A DNA stretch of 64,000 nucleotides from Metaphire vulgaris (lineage: Eukaryota; Annelida; Clitellata; Crassiclitellata; Megascolecidae), in contig CM030852.1 of NCBI GenBank assembly GCA_018105865.1, positions 11,828,245-11,892,244 on the forward strand, read 5' to 3'. The position numbers and the translations under genes are program-made. Position 1 is the first letter of the stretch, and every line of letters begins with the position of its first letter. The notes under the pieces are model-generated. The model saw only the letters and a program-made list of their open reading frames with translations, did no database searches and was not told the DNA's origin. Positions 1 to 12,289 of this stretch are shown one piece after another.

Positions 1-169
1 AAATTTGTGCCCATCACTGGTTTAGTGCATCGTCGTGTTTTCTTGCTTATAAGATCTTGAATTCTACATATTTGGATCCATCTACAGTATATTTTAGGCT
101 ACGTACGTAAAAGTTACATTTTCATACCCCTTTCATTAGCTACCTCCATTAGCGTTTTTCCTTTCATAT

Positions 170-420
170 TGGTCTATTTCATAACGTTAGGCCTATCTAT
201 ACGGCTGGAGCCTGGTTCTTGGTCTGCCTTGCCTTATGGTTTCTTCTTGTAAACCGGTTATTATTAAGTTTTCAATAGATTCCTCTGTTTTCCGAGTGAT
301 ATGTCCGAAATGTCTCATTTTATCTTGATTTGATGTGTGTCAGAAATGTTTGGTCTACTCCAGCCATTTTGTATAGTGTCTCATTTGACACTGAATCTGC
401 ATAACGAATCAAGTTTCCAT
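170..420 (-). repeat. LINE reverse transcriptase C-terminal fragment, decayed
   Basis: Reading the minus strand gives NETLYKMAGVDQTFLTHIK and then, after a frame change, KMRHFGHITRKTEES. These match the zinc-knuckle-side tail of RTE-like non-LTR retrotransposon polyproteins (the usual motif is like 'RRIRRRQLRFLGHVMR'). Stops and a frame shift show that it is dead. Bases 1-170 carry nothing I recognise. A short ATC/ATT microsatellite follows at about 425-495. Confidence 0.5.
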
Positions 421-495
421 TGCAATAATAATACTAATAATAATAATCATCATCATTATCGTGGTAATTATCATCATCATCATCATCATCATCTG

Positions 496-1151
496 ATCAA
501 AGGAATAATCTAGTATGATGGTTTCGCGAATCAAGTGAAAAAAACTGCATATTCTGTTAGCAAGTGGTTCTGCAATATGTCGAAACAGAATGATAAAACC
601 TGAATCACTATGATTTCAATCAAACACAGTCCAGATGAAATCAATGATATGCAACATCTGTCCATAATTGAATCGATAGTAAATTTCTCAGAATTTTTAT
701 ATATTGTGGCTTCAAAATTAATATCCGAACCAGCAGTGACTAGCCTAAGAAAAATAAATCACATTTAGGCATCCAATACAAGCAGCAATAATCATGGCAA
801 AACGTTTATCATATTTACACTTGCATGTATAAAAATAGCATGACATTTAGAACTTAACTGAATTTATACAAGCAGAAAAAGTACTGTCTTGCTGAAGTAA
901 CTAGGCCTACATGAAAGTCAATGAAGTTTGCATTCTAGTTGATTAAGATAGAAACTAGAGGGAATGGATCATGTTCAAGTTAATCAATACACACCACTTT
1001 ATCATCAATCGATGCAAAGTATCATCAAAATACCGACAGTCTGAAATACATTTAGATGGATCAGTCGATATGTTCCTGAATGAATGCGACAAGATACGTC
1101 GCAAGATAACACTCAAGATTTCCCCGTTAAAAAGACACAATAAAACTCTTT
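496..1151. other. No gene seen
   Basis: AT-rich sequence with only short open frames (about 60 codons on each strand), no splice-bounded exon and no recognised domain. It lies downstream of the Mab-21 gene and its flanking MITE. Confidence 0.5.
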
Positions 1152-1559
1152 GGGGTGTCCATTAATTACGTCAACAAAATAGTAAGAAGGGGTTTGAAAA
1201 GTTTGACTGTTGTTGACCGGGGGTCAAGAGAATTTGGCGTCAACAAATTCATTTTATACAAATAATCGAAAAATAGGAAATTTAATGAAATACTATTTAT
1301 TTCAACGGAAAATAACCTTACAAGCAAAAATGTTCATCGCCACCACATTTTGACACTTGATGAGCAAAAAAAGGGCAAAAAGGTCATCACCGCAAAAATA
1401 TTAACCTTCAAAACTTTTAAAAGGACCCTTCACTGATCTTGGGGTCAAATGTATTTTGACATAATTATAGAAGAATCACTGAAAGTTTGACAGTTGTGGA
1501 CAAGGGTGGTGAGAGGGCCAAATTTGCCAAAATTGTCGACGTAATTAATAGACAGCCCC
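1152..1559. mobile_element. MITE family 1 (ggggctgtccattaatt ends), copy 1
   Basis: The ends are inverted repeats: it opens with GGGGTGTCCATTAATTACG and closes with its near reverse complement ending GACAGCCCC. There is no coding capacity. Three relatives lie at 8397, 20484 and 26644. It sits immediately 3' of the Mab-21 stop codon, so it may supply the 3' UTR. Confidence 0.75.
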
Positions 1560-1574
1560 TTTCTAAGATATCAG

Positions 1575-1999
1575 TCAGTTATGTTTGAAACCGTTAATGC
1601 ATCTATCATAGTCTCCAGGAAACCATTTCATAGACACAGAAATTAGTCTTGTGCTTCGACTTAATAACTTGCTGAAATCGTTCTCAACTAGAGTTTTTAC
1701 TTTTCCACTTTTTAGTTTCCGTTGCATTCTCTTGACGTCCTCTGTCGACTTAAACCAAAAATACAGGATAAGATCTGGTGCTTCAAGCTCAGCCATCACG
1801 AATCCAAATTGAAGAAGTTCCAGTTGGATTTTACAATCAGATGTATTGCATTGATTGTTAAGCGCTTGAATTAGTTCCTGATTTTCCTGCTCATCACTGT
1901 TTTCAACGCGACAAAATGTTCTTCCGAGAACTACAACACCCGTAGGACTTTCGATTAGATACACTAGTTTGTACGGCATTAAAAACGTCTCTAGTCCTG
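1575..1999 (-). CDS. Mab-21/cGAS-like protein, exon 2 (C-terminus)
   Basis: This is the second and last exon of the gene whose first exon is 5296-3166. The acceptor is CTTTAG at 2005-2000. Exon 1 ends after the first base of a codon (G), and this exon supplies the other two (CA), making Ala, after which the frame stays open to TGA at 1577-1575. It adds about 140 residues (GLETFLMPYKLVYLIE through the end), with short hydrophobic strands and many acidic residues. I recognise no separate domain in it. Long C-terminal extensions after the Mab-21 fold are common in invertebrate family members. A MITE begins 16 bases past the stop. Confidence 0.75.
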
Positions 2000-2249
2000 C
2001 TAAAGCAAAGTGTTCGAAGCAGCGTACATTTCATTCGCCTTTGGTTCATAGATTATTTGGGATGACATAAGTCAAGATTCGAGTCAACAATTTCGTAATA
2101 TTTTAATATTTCATAAAAAGTAAAAACTCTTAGGGAAAATTTGACAATAGCAATTTTATTTCAGCCAAATCATGCTGGCGCTATAACTTTGTCGCTCAGT
2201 GCACATTAGCCGCGGTATTAAATGATTTCTATATAATTATAAAATATGA

Positions 2250-2742
2250 CTAGAAAGATGCTCGCTCGCGCTCGCAGTGCGGGATAATACTAATCCAATA
2301 CCTATACCTAATACCCAATCATTGAATTCATGCTGAACAGCATTTCAATGATGTACATACGCCACCTAGCCAAGCTCTGCGCCACGTAATAATTAGGCCT
2401 ATGTACGTTAAAATCACGCAACTGTGGCCATTTGTGACGCTGTACACGTATTTTTTGTGTACGTTAAAATGTACGTTAAGATCCTCAAGCTAAAGCTACG
2501 AACAATTGTTACCAATAGCAACGTCGTCGCACGCCCACCCATCTGACGCTGCAATGACTCGACTAAACCGTGTTAAACTACGATTCTACGAACAATTGTT
2601 ACCAATAGCAACGTCGTCTTCGAACATCGTCCACCAACGCATCGCGACGTAAGGACTAAACCGTCTACCAATAGTCAACCAATCAGAACGCTTGAAGGTA
2701 ACAGACAGAGAGACATACAGATAAGGATCTTAATATGATAGA
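2250..2742 (-). mobile_element. Helitron-like non-autonomous element, family 2, in the Mab-21 intron
   Basis: In minus orientation the element starts TCTATC and ends TTTCTAG, flanked by A on the left and T on the right, which is the A|TC...CTAG|T boundary of Helitrons. The plus strand begins CTAGAAAGATGCTCGCTCGC and ends with a block that recurs at 25.4, 25.9, 57.7 and 58.3 kb. It has no coding capacity. It lies wholly inside the 1,166-base intron (3165-2000) and so should be spliced out. Confidence 0.7.
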
Positions 2743-2883
2743 TGTTTAATGTAAAGGGCAATGATGTACAATAACATTAACATCCGATTTGGAGTAAACC
2801 CAAAAGCGTCTAGGAATAAGGAGCTACTGCAGTGCTGCTTTTTGAAAGCGCAACAGAAATAGACGAGATTTTACTTACTCGCT

Positions 2884-2916
2884 TACCTATTTATTTATTT
2901 ATTTATTTATTTACTT
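2884..2916. repeat. (TTTA)n microsatellite
   Basis: A short run of TTTA units in the Mab-21 intron. Confidence 0.9.
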
Positions 2917-3165
2917 AAAAGCATAGTTTTCATTGAGGCAGGATTTGGGATTGCCATCACTAGAAAACGTGACATGATTTATTATAACCTACACAACTCG
3001 GTTCACTACAATTTATGCTCGGACACGAAACATGAAATCGAAGAAACTATTGGATTCTAGGCATTAAGTTTGAAACTTGAGTAAAGCAGCATTATATCAG
3101 AACATAGAAAACTGATCATAGTATTCTGACGTCTGTTTCATAAATAGGTCTACATTTTTACTCAC

Positions 3166-5296
3166 CTTCAGCGAAAGAAACGTTAGGATCATCATTTTTG
3201 GAAGAAATTCGTAGAACTTTTATTCCGTTGCATCTCATTGCTGTTGTGAGAAATACTTCGCTAAAGCAGACTTTCGTTCCTGCACCATTTTTTATATGAT
3301 AAACATTCCAGTCAGGCGTGTAAGCAAACACCTTTGGAAGATTTTTGTCTGTTTTGAGCGCTGACAGAAACTCGACATAGCGCAGAAATCGGATTGGAGA
3401 CAAAGGAAGCACAATTTTGCTCACGGTTTCTGAGGTGGAAGGTAAAACAGCTTTATAGAGCAGCGCAAAGCCTATAACAGTACGGACGTGTTCATCGAAG
3501 AGGGCTGAAAAATCAGTGCTTATAATCATGGGCAGATGTGCCTTAGAATATATGGAAGAATCAAGTCGTTTCCTGATTTGGGAGTTTTCTTCATAGACTT
3601 CTTTTGATAAACGTAATACATTGGCATAATCGTTCATTGTCGTATAATAAAAGTTGGCTAAGTATGCTGCACTCATTAAATATATGGGCGATGGTAACTG
3701 CTTCGAGATTTCGTTTACACATTTTTTCATGATATACACAACGGGTTTCTCTATGATTGTCCTCCAAAATGAAAAGCTTCTTCTGCTCGACTCATTTAAC
3801 GGCTCTTGTGTCAAAATCGGAAATCCAATGTCTTCTTCAAAATTAAAAAGTGCGCACTCATTTTCTAATTTCGTATTTGTCCTATGCAACAATAAAGGCC
3901 ATACTGCAATTTGACACATCGTATCAGCCAGTGAATGATCTAGTTGGCTACTAGGAAATGTCAGCATTCTTTGACTCTCGTCTGTGGAAGCATTCATTGC
4001 AGTTATGTATCTGCTCAATATGGCGTAGCAATCTTTGTTTGCTATTCTATCGTACAGGTTGTCAATTGACAATAGCTTCACATTTGCAACTAAAGCATTA
4101 AACAGTTGTTTTATCTCTGGTAAAATGCATTCACATTTGTACAGCTTGTCTCTTAGCGAAGCAGTTAATTTCTCGTGCAATGGAAATAAGGTGAAAGAAA
4201 AGCTGACGAACAGAAACTCGTAGATGGTGTTCGACAACCAAAAGCCTGAAATGGACTCCTGCACAAATGTGACGATTGTTTCTGAGAAAGGAACGTGATC
4301 GTGTTTGGCACAGGCTGCCAATGTTTCAATGTTTTGTTGAGTTTTAAAGTCATTGTCGATTTCCAAAACATCTAGCATGTTGTTCTCGCGAATGAAGTAG
4401 TTCGGGCATGTTCTCGCTTTTAACCAGTCTCCCATCTGTTTGAGCAACTCACGGACACACGCCCTAATGTCATTCTCATTCCAGAACTCTGACGGTTTCT
4501 GTTCACATGCCCAAAGCATCATAGTTTTAAAGTGATAAGTTCGTAAAACAGTGTTTTCCTTACCTCCACAATCCTCAGTTACTTTGTTCTTAGCAAGTCG
4601 AAGCAAATGATATACGTGTTTCTGAACTGGTGTCCAGCTATGAATTAGAATTAGTTCTGCTTTTGAAAATGAAAATCTCCATTGCTTATTATCATCTGGA
4701 TTACTTCGATGAGGTTTTAAAACGAAATGACAACCGCCTTTCTTGATTCGAACGATGAGTTCTTCATCTGGCCAACCATTATACCTTTTACGTGTCAACC
4801 ATTCATCTGCCTCTTGTGGCCAATACGGGCAATACACTGAGTAACTTATATCGGTTGGCAGCGTATCTGAACCCGAATTCTTCGATCTACGTCTAACAAA
4901 ATATAATGCTGCCCTAATTATGAAAGGGAGACTTAATTCCTGAGGTACCACTCGTGCAGGGCCGTCAATATCACTTCTCGACGGATCAAGAGGACGTTGA
5001 AAATAATAATTGTCATCTCTTCGCTTCAGCTTGGCAAATCCTGGATGAGTGTCGGCGCTTTCAATGTTAAGTACAGTTCCTTTGAAGTTTTTCGGAGGGT
5101 TTCGCTTCGAAGGAATGGCACAGACGTGGTCCTCGTAAAATATTCGATCTGTATCGGTGGGATTTCTAAGAAAATACTTCAACGGAAGTTCGAATGTACT
5201 CCCGCATAGATGGTAAACCCTAGAATCACGAACTGTGAAAAAATTTTGACGAAACTCTTTGTAATCCATTACAACCTCTGTCTTATTCTCGGCCAT
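3166..5296 (-). CDS. Mab-21 domain, cGAS-like nucleotidyltransferase, exon 1
   Basis: The first 710 codons of a protein of about 851 residues. The start ATG at 5296 is the first Met after an in-frame stop. The N-terminal half shows the nucleotidyltransferase signature: Gly32-Ser33, then Asp48-x-Asp50 (RNPTDTDRIF), with Asp149 (PTDISYSVYC) a candidate third metal ligand. The Mab-21 helical half follows, with WPQEADEWL (about 159-167), GGCHFVLKPH (187-196), WRFSFSKAE (206-214), SWTPVQKHVYHLLR (220-233), YHFKTMMLWACE (254-265) and CPNYFI (297-302). The remaining 550 residues are helical and unrecognised. There is no H-x5-CC-x6-C zinc thumb like that of vertebrate cGAS. The exon ends GCTGAAG|GTGAGT, a strong donor, so the stop at 3158 lies in the intron. 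Family members sense nucleic acid or other ligands and make cyclic dinucleotides, but activity here is inferred. It could instead be a catalytically silent Mab-21 paralogue. Confidence 0.88.
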
Positions 5297-5299
5297 ATT

Positions 5300-5990
5300 A
5301 CAATTAAAATTGGTTGCTTATAATACGTTCACATTGTCTAGTCTTATTCGCATAATTACATGATCATCCATGCAATGCCTTTTCCATATTCAGAATCAGC
5401 TTTTCACAGTATTCTGTTGTAGCTACAAATAATAAAAATGCGATTGAGGCAGTGTTATGATGTCAATGAAGATCATTTATATAGACTGTATAATTATTGT
5501 TCGATCTACAGTGTACTCTTTCGATCGGTCCATCTAGATCGACCATAAGGGCCTACTCGAAGTCAAGCTTGAGATTCGAGATCAATGAACCGTTTATTTT
5601 GAGTACTGTTCTATAAAATTATAATACCATATAGGGCCTTAATACATTACATTACAATTGTTCAGGATCTATCTTTAGTCTGAAACTGGTTTTATGTCGC
5701 GAATAAGTGCAAAACAATAAATTTATCATCCAAACATCGACAGCACTTGATTCTTGTCATCTTATCTGAGTTTTCTCATGTCGTAATTACTGCCTTGTTT
5801 GGTGAACGTTACACACTTCACCCGTAGTTTTAATCGGTCCATCGGTGTTATAGAACGCCCAACTTCCTTGCCAGCCAACATGTTTGAATTCTGAATACAT
5901 TGTTTGGCCAGTTTAGCTTAGTATGACAGACTAATATGATCGCCTGTTATTTTCTAGAGGCTTAAAGCAGAAAGGAAAATATATGGTCAT
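5300..5990. other. Upstream region of the Mab-21 gene, no gene seen
   Basis: AT-rich, no recognised ORF. It would hold the promoter and 5' UTR of the minus-strand Mab-21 gene, but I cannot point to a reliable TATA or initiator. From about 5850 the sequence matches 43527 onward, which may be a shared LINE 3' tail or the edge of the large duplication. Confidence 0.4.
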
Positions 5991-5997
5991 GCCGGTA

Positions 5998-6103
5998 TAG
6001 CATATTATAATGACTCCCATATAATAATAACTCCCCCATCATTATTATATATATAATAATGAGGGAGGAGTTATTATTATATGGGAGTCATTATAAGATG
6101 CTA
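5998..6103. repeat. Near-perfect 106-base palindrome
   Basis: The arms of about 50 bases (TAGCAT..TTATAATGACTCCC and its reverse complement) meet at an ATATATAT centre. The corresponding stretch of unit B (near 43670) lacks it, so it was probably inserted as a hairpin-type element after the duplication. It would extrude as a cruciform or fold as RNA. Confidence 0.85.
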
Positions 6104-6179
6104 CACGGGTAAGCATATGCAGTATGGCGCAATATTAATTCTGACAATTTCATATAGCGCAATACGCATAGAGAAGGCT

Positions 6180-6400
6180 AATGTCAAGAGCGCTTTACAG
6201 GGTCCCTAATAGGATATGCCAAACAAATATGTCCTAAGGTTCCTGGCGATAAGTTCAGGAGATGTCGCCCTAGTCGCGTCAACCGGCAGCGAGTTCCAAA
6301 GCAAAGGGTTGCCGCCTCCCCGAAACAGACCGATCCCCAAATTTCGCTGTCATAGACGGTATGGAACCACCAATTGAGAACTACACATAATGAAGAAGAA
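6180..6400 (-). repeat. LINE C-terminal fragment
   Basis: The minus strand reads RNLGIGLFRGGGNPLLWNSLP followed by LIARNLRTYLFGISY in one frame, the usual 'LWNSLP...FK..LK..LF' ending of L2/CR1-type non-LTR elements. No other part of the element is present. Confidence 0.65.
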
Positions 6401-6403
6401 AGA

Positions 6404-7386
<983 letters not shown>

Positions 7387-7885
7387 CAGTGGCGTAGTCA
7401 GTGGCGTAGGCAGATTTCCGGAAGGGAGTTTTTTGTTTCGATCGTGACCAAACTTTGCAAAGTTTTCTTATTTTTCCTTTTTAAGGAGGTGACACAGAGC
7501 CGTGGCGAGGGGGGCAGGGGCATATGCCCCCGGGCGCCGATGCGAGGCGGCGCCAACATTGGGTATCGTCAGCACTATATGAAGAGGGACGCCGCAAGAC
7601 CTGAGGGGCGCCGAGAACTGTGAACCTTTTCCCCCCGGGCGCCGGATACCCTCGCTACGGCTCTCTGAGCTGACAAGCAAAAAAAGGTCGTCATCTCCGT
7701 ACTCTTTCTAATTTTTATATTTTCTATAGCACTTAGAAATTTTCTCGATCGACAACCAGCCAAGAAGGGGTTTGACCCCCAAAATCGCGTTCTAAAATGA
7801 AAAATGTATGGAAAACAAGCAAAAATTTTTTGTCGGCAGCCAAGAGGGGTTTTAACTTCCCAAACCCTCCTTGGCTACGCCACTG
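7387..7885. mobile_element. hAT-like non-autonomous element
   Basis: It begins CAGTGGCGTAGTC and ends GGCTACGCCACTG, short terminal inverted repeats typical of hAT elements. The flanks GTAGTAGT and GTAGTAGC fit an 8-base target duplication, although they lie in a repeat. Unit B at about 45870 shows the empty site. Internal sequence includes GGTCGTCATCTCC and AAGGTCGTCA words shared with the elements at 18285 and 49900. Confidence 0.75.
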
Positions 7886-7889
7886 GTAG

Positions 7890-8396
7890 TAGTAGCATTA
7901 CCATTGCCTTATAAATGCGCATCTTAAAAATGAGCAACATTTGACTACGGCCAAATATATAAAAATAGACAAGCTACTGCAATTTGAAAAATCGAAAATA
8001 AAACAAAACGCGGATTATATCAGCAACGCGAACTCTGCTCTTGTGTTTCTATGTTCTGACTTTGATAAGCAATCATTTTTATCAGTCCGCATTTAATAAA
8101 TACTTTTAAAAGCAATCAACAAGTGCAATGATCTACGAACTCCTCTAAGATGTTTACAAATACTTGTTCTGCATGAAACACCAACATCTTCAGCCTCGTG
8201 TCTGTCTCGAGTAGGCTAATCAATTTTAACAGAGCTGCCCAGAAGTTCGAAATGTTATTTGTTATTGAACCGTTTGTTTGTTTTGTCGATGAATCGGGGC
8301 AATTGTAAAATCAATATAATTTACTTGGACGCATCAATGAAGAAATAGAATAAAACAAAAAATTATTTGGTAGTTTATAGACACAAAATTCTCTTA
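7890..8396. other. Unit A non-coding spacer
   Basis: Collinear with 45870-46400 in unit B. No ORF and no recognised element. It lies downstream of the TIR gene and could be flanking sequence of its 3' end. Confidence 0.5.
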
Positions 8397-8793
8397 GGGG
8401 CTGTCCATTAATTACGTCAACAATTTAGAAAAGGGTTTGAAAAAGTTTGACAGTTGTTGACAGGGGTATGGGGTCAAGAGAAGTTGACGTCTACAATTTA
8501 ACTTTTTACAAATAATCAAAAAATAGGAAATTTTATGGAATACTACTTATTACAATGGAAAAAAGCATGACAAAAAGGTCATCACCACCACAATTTGACA
8601 CTCGATGAGCAAAAAAGAGAAAAAATGGTCATCACCGCAAAAATAATAACCTTATTATTGGGACTTGTCATTGATCTGAGGGATCAAAAGCTTTTGACGT
8701 AATTATAGGGGTAAGTGAAAGTTGACAGTTGTTGACAAGGGGGAGGGGTCAAAAATTGCCCCAAAATTATTGACATAATTAATGGACAACCCC
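8397..8793. mobile_element. MITE family 1, copy 2
   Basis: Ends GGGGCTGTCCATTAATTACG and its inverted repeat ending GGACAACCCC. Unit B (about 46395) carries the uninterrupted sequence, so this copy was inserted after the duplication. The flanking bases are TA/TTA. Confidence 0.8.
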
Positions 8794-9448
8794 TATATTA
8801 ATATACATGCGAATTCATATAGTCGAAATTATCAAAACACAATATCCTTAAGTACTAGAGAACAGGAAACACATCATATGAGTCCAAAATAAAACGATAT
8901 TATCTCCACGTGATTACAGAAATTGAAAGATGATGATAATGATGATTAACAAGCCGTTATGCTTTTAGTCAACGAGTTTATCCATAATTAGCCAGCAGAA
9001 AGATGTTAGGTATAGTGGTGGCCGACCATTTTGTCAACTTGTCTGATGGTAAGTGGCCTCCTCTATAGAGTAAACATTTTGGGCCCTGGTAATTAAAACT
9101 TTTTGTTTCCACTCATGCATTATTTGAAAAGCCTATTTATCTGCTATCAAAACCAAATTATAGTAGCATTGTTGATGTTAGCATTATTCAATGAGGGTGG
9201 TCCAGAATGGGACCATTTTGTCTTCCAGCATCAAATATTTCAGACCCAGTCGACACAGATATGGCGTATTTCAAGATTCAAAGTAATTAACCTATATGGC
9301 TGTACAATAACATGGAGAGTTAATTCTAAACAAACTACCTAATATAAGAAACCATAACATAAGAAACTTTAAAGCGACAACAATTGTCATCTCATAACAT
9401 TATCCATTAGGTGAAAAATCGATGCATAGGGCTTATTTCTTAATTAGT
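8794..9448. other. 3' flank of TIR gene copy A
   Basis: Matches 46400-47617 of unit B apart from two insertions there. No ORF that I can support. The single site GGTATAGT at 9009-9016 is the empty site of the hAT-like element found at 46621 in unit B. Confidence 0.55.
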
Positions 9449-9590
9449 CTACAATTGCTTTAGAGCTTTACTCAAATCGAGCATGCTTTTTAGAGAAAAC
9501 CCTTTTTTCAACATGGAGTAAAATGCTTCGGGAGCATTCTCAAGCATCGCTTTGTACTCGATCAAATGAGTTCCATCACAGTCCTTTAAC
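9449..9590 (-). CDS. Copy A exon 7: second part of the SAM-like domain
   Basis: Acceptor TTTGCAG at 9597-9591. Completes the split Trp codon and reads LKDCDGTHLIEYKAMLENAP to a TAG at 9451-9449. Very close to copy B 47759-47618. Confidence 0.75.
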
Positions 9591-10084
9591 CTGCAAATAT
9601 TAATACACAGCAAAACATCTCAAATAGCAGGCTATTCAGAATTGCATTATTGCATCCATTGTACCTACGTCATCTGAAAAGGAACTGAATTCTTGAAATC
9701 TAGACTTAAAGTACATCCATTCCAGTTGGTTTCTCCTTCCTAGTCAGTCTCACTGATTCTTGCAATAAATGATCTCTGAAATGGCCTTCTGATCCCTGCT
9801 ATTCTGTAAATAGATTTGTGTTAGCGTCAGCTGTGTCCTTTTTAGTTAAAGAACTGAAAAATTATTTTTTTGATATTTAAATTATTTTGTTGATATTTAT
9901 TATTTTATTTTAATTTAACGTGATCATCGTCATCATCGTCCTCGCTGTCATCTTCATCGTCATCGTCGTCATCTTTATCATCAGCATCTCTCAAGCCAAC
10001 CAAAATTCATCTGCGTCCTTTGGTTTTTTCACTCTTGCAGAGCATATTAAATCGTTTGAAATAGATAATAAAAAGAAAAATTAC
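9591..10084 (-). other. Copy A intron 6
   Basis: Non-coding; includes an imperfect ATC/CGTC trinucleotide tract at about 9925-9990, matched by 48420-48510 in copy B. Confidence 0.7.
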
Positions 10085-10238
10085 CAGTCCTGAAATTCTT
10101 CCAATTTGTTGTCCTGCAGCCACACCATTATTTCTTCCGACGTCCAGGTAGCGTATTTTGAGATGCGATCTCCTGAAGACCCAGTTGTCGGCACAGAGGC
10201 TTTTGTGACTGTGTCAACGTTGGAATCGGGTTCATCTA
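10085..10238 (-). CDS. Copy A exon 6: linker and first part of the SAM-like domain
   Basis: Acceptor ACACACAG, donor CTG|GTAAT. Encodes DEPDSNVDTVTKASVPTTGS and then WTSEEIMVWLQDNKLEEFQD, the first helices of a SAM-like fold. It is 3 bases longer than in copy B, so in frame, but it lies beyond the frameshift in exon 5. Confidence 0.75.
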
Positions 10239-10454
10239 CTGTGTGTTGAAAGAATTGATTCACTAACAGACATTTTTTCTGAATTGCATTTTACAAACCA
10301 AATAGAAGAATTTACCATGCATCTACACTGTAGAATATCAGGACGATTTTTAAAAGTTTATCATAAATTTCATTTTCGCCAGGAATATATGGTATTGCAT
10401 ATTTGTGGAACGCACGTTAGGTCATTGGGAAAATGAAGAACCACAAGTGCAGGG

Positions 10455-10565
10455 CAATCAGGGATGAGCATCTTAACTAAGGTCGCTGCGCAGTAGTGGC
10501 TAGCGTCAGATTCGAACCCGCCACCTTCCGATTGTCTGGCAAGAATCCTACCGGGTTCCCGTGAC
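10455..10565. other. Possible SINE-like relic with a B-box word
   Basis: Contains GATTCGAACCCGCC here and GGTTCGAACCCG at the matching place in unit B (about 49050), resembling the internal B box of tRNA-derived elements. No cloverleaf could be drawn and no ends were found. Low confidence. Confidence 0.25.
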
Positions 10566-10905
10566 GTTTGTTAAGTCATTGAAATAAAGTAATTCATTAG
10601 TCGCATCTCAATCCCGGTGTAGTTCAAAGGATATAAAAATCGTAGAAATTGAAAAACATTTACAATATGCTATATCAACCAACTCAACCAACTTTTTTTC
10701 CAATACACAGGAATTGCAGCCTCAATCTTTTTCGTTTGAAACTGATCGCTTTCGTTATATCATATATGGCTGTATATACTAATTTCCCCAACTGACATGT
10801 TGAATGAATGACCAACAGTTATCGTATATAGAATACATATGGAATACATATACCTGCTTTTAGGAAGAAACCGGATTGCCTTAAAACCCATTGCAACGTT
10901 GTCGG

Positions 10906-11195
10906 CAGAGCCGGCGCGTTGAGCCTGCAAGACCTGCGGCCGCAGGGGGCCTCGCCGGCCTCGGATATTTAAGAGTTTTCAATTTTCTTATTCTTAAGTA
11001 AGTTAAGTTATTCCAAGTAAGTTATTGCGAAGAAAAGCTTAATTTAACACGTGCACATTGACTGACTATAACTTTTGAACTTTTTTAAAACTTGTTTGTC
11101 AATTGGTTCGGCGACCTTTTTTGCTTTTCAAAAACGTTGCAGGGGCCCCTTGTGAAAAGTTGCAGGGGGCCCCCAAAAGTCACGCGCGGGCTCTG
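10906..11195. mobile_element. hAT-like non-autonomous element with perfect 8-base duplication
   Basis: Opens CAGAGCCGGCGCG and closes CGCGCGGGCTCTG, flanked by GTTGTCGG at 10898-10905 and again at 11196-11203. Unit B has the uninterrupted site near 49715. The interior is GC-rich with runs of GGGGGC and no ORF. Confidence 0.9.
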
Positions 11196-11599
11196 GTTGT
11201 CGGCAAATCCTTTAGTTTCGTTTAAAATACCAGAAATCTTCATTAGACTGCAACGAAGGACCTTGTAAAAGTTATAGATGTCGATAATGATAATGTTCGC
11301 AATACCTTAGTTAGCCTACATTTTGAGTATAATCTCAATAGAAATAATTATAATTGACTGTTAAGCAGTTTATTAGGATTTTTCCTGTGTAGAAAAACCA
11401 CTGCAAATCACATTTCTCTCTATTGCAACGTCTGTTTGTCCGCTACAGCTGCTATCTTTATTCTGCAAATAACAAATATAACTTAGCAATGCCAAAGCAG
11501 CATGCATACTAAATGCCATTTCCTCATACTTTTCCGTGTTATAATCACTCTGTATAAATCAAATTAACATATATATATATATATGTATATGGAGGATTG

Positions 11600-12055
11600 T
11601 GTTCGGATGTCGCTGGTGCGAACGTGTAACACCACTTCTCAGGGATCGTCTACATTGGCTTCGAGTCCCTGAGCGGATTGTGTTCAAAAGAAAAGATGCT
11701 GGCTGACGTACCGAGCGCTGCATGACCCGTGCTGTCCAGAGTACCTTGCCTCTCTGGTAAAGAGACCGCAGGGTAGTCGTGGCGTTAAACTTCATGTTCC
11801 TCCTCCATCCAAGACCGCCAAGTTCGGAGAGAGATCATTCACTAGGGGTAATCCTATCTTGTGGAACTCTCTTCCTGATGAGACCACCATGGCTGATACT
11901 CCCGAGCATTTCATCAAGAGATTAAAAACGCATCTGTTTAGATTGGGTTATAGTTGAGATGTTAAAGCGCTTTTGTTGTGGGCCTCAGCCTTGTTACAGC
12001 GCTATAGAAATTGTCTAGGAATGAATGAATGAATGAATGAATGAATGAATATAAA
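11600..12055 (+). repeat. LINE (L2/Rex-like) C-terminal fragment with (GAAT)n tail
   Basis: Reads CRWCERVTPLLRDRLHWLRV, later NPILWNSLPDETTMADTPEH and FIKRLKTHLFRLGYS, then a 3' tail with AGCGCTTTTGTTG and TTACAGCGCTATAG, and finally GAAT repeats at 12022-12050. This is the standard 3' end of an L2-type non-LTR element, broken by stops. The same tail recurs inverted at 50330-50400 and at 42290-42350. Absent from unit B at this site. Confidence 0.75.
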
Positions 12056-12289
12056 CGTCTAATCTGATATTCAATAATACTAGAACTACTTTTGAAAGCA
12101 TTCACACTGGCACTGTTTTATCATCTAATTCGTTTCATTTGTCTAGTACTTTAGAACTCTCGGAAATCTTTTCTTAAGCAATTTACTCGATACTGTGCTA
12201 GTGAAAAATGTATCATGTGGCCATTTCACTTTGTTAGTCACTATCTTGTAGGTCTATACTTGATCTCCTCTTAGTATCCTTTTATATCA

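Noticed and set aside
10455..10565. A tRNA gene
   Set aside because: Only a B-box-like word is present; no acceptor stem, anticodon arm or terminator-like T run could be assembled.
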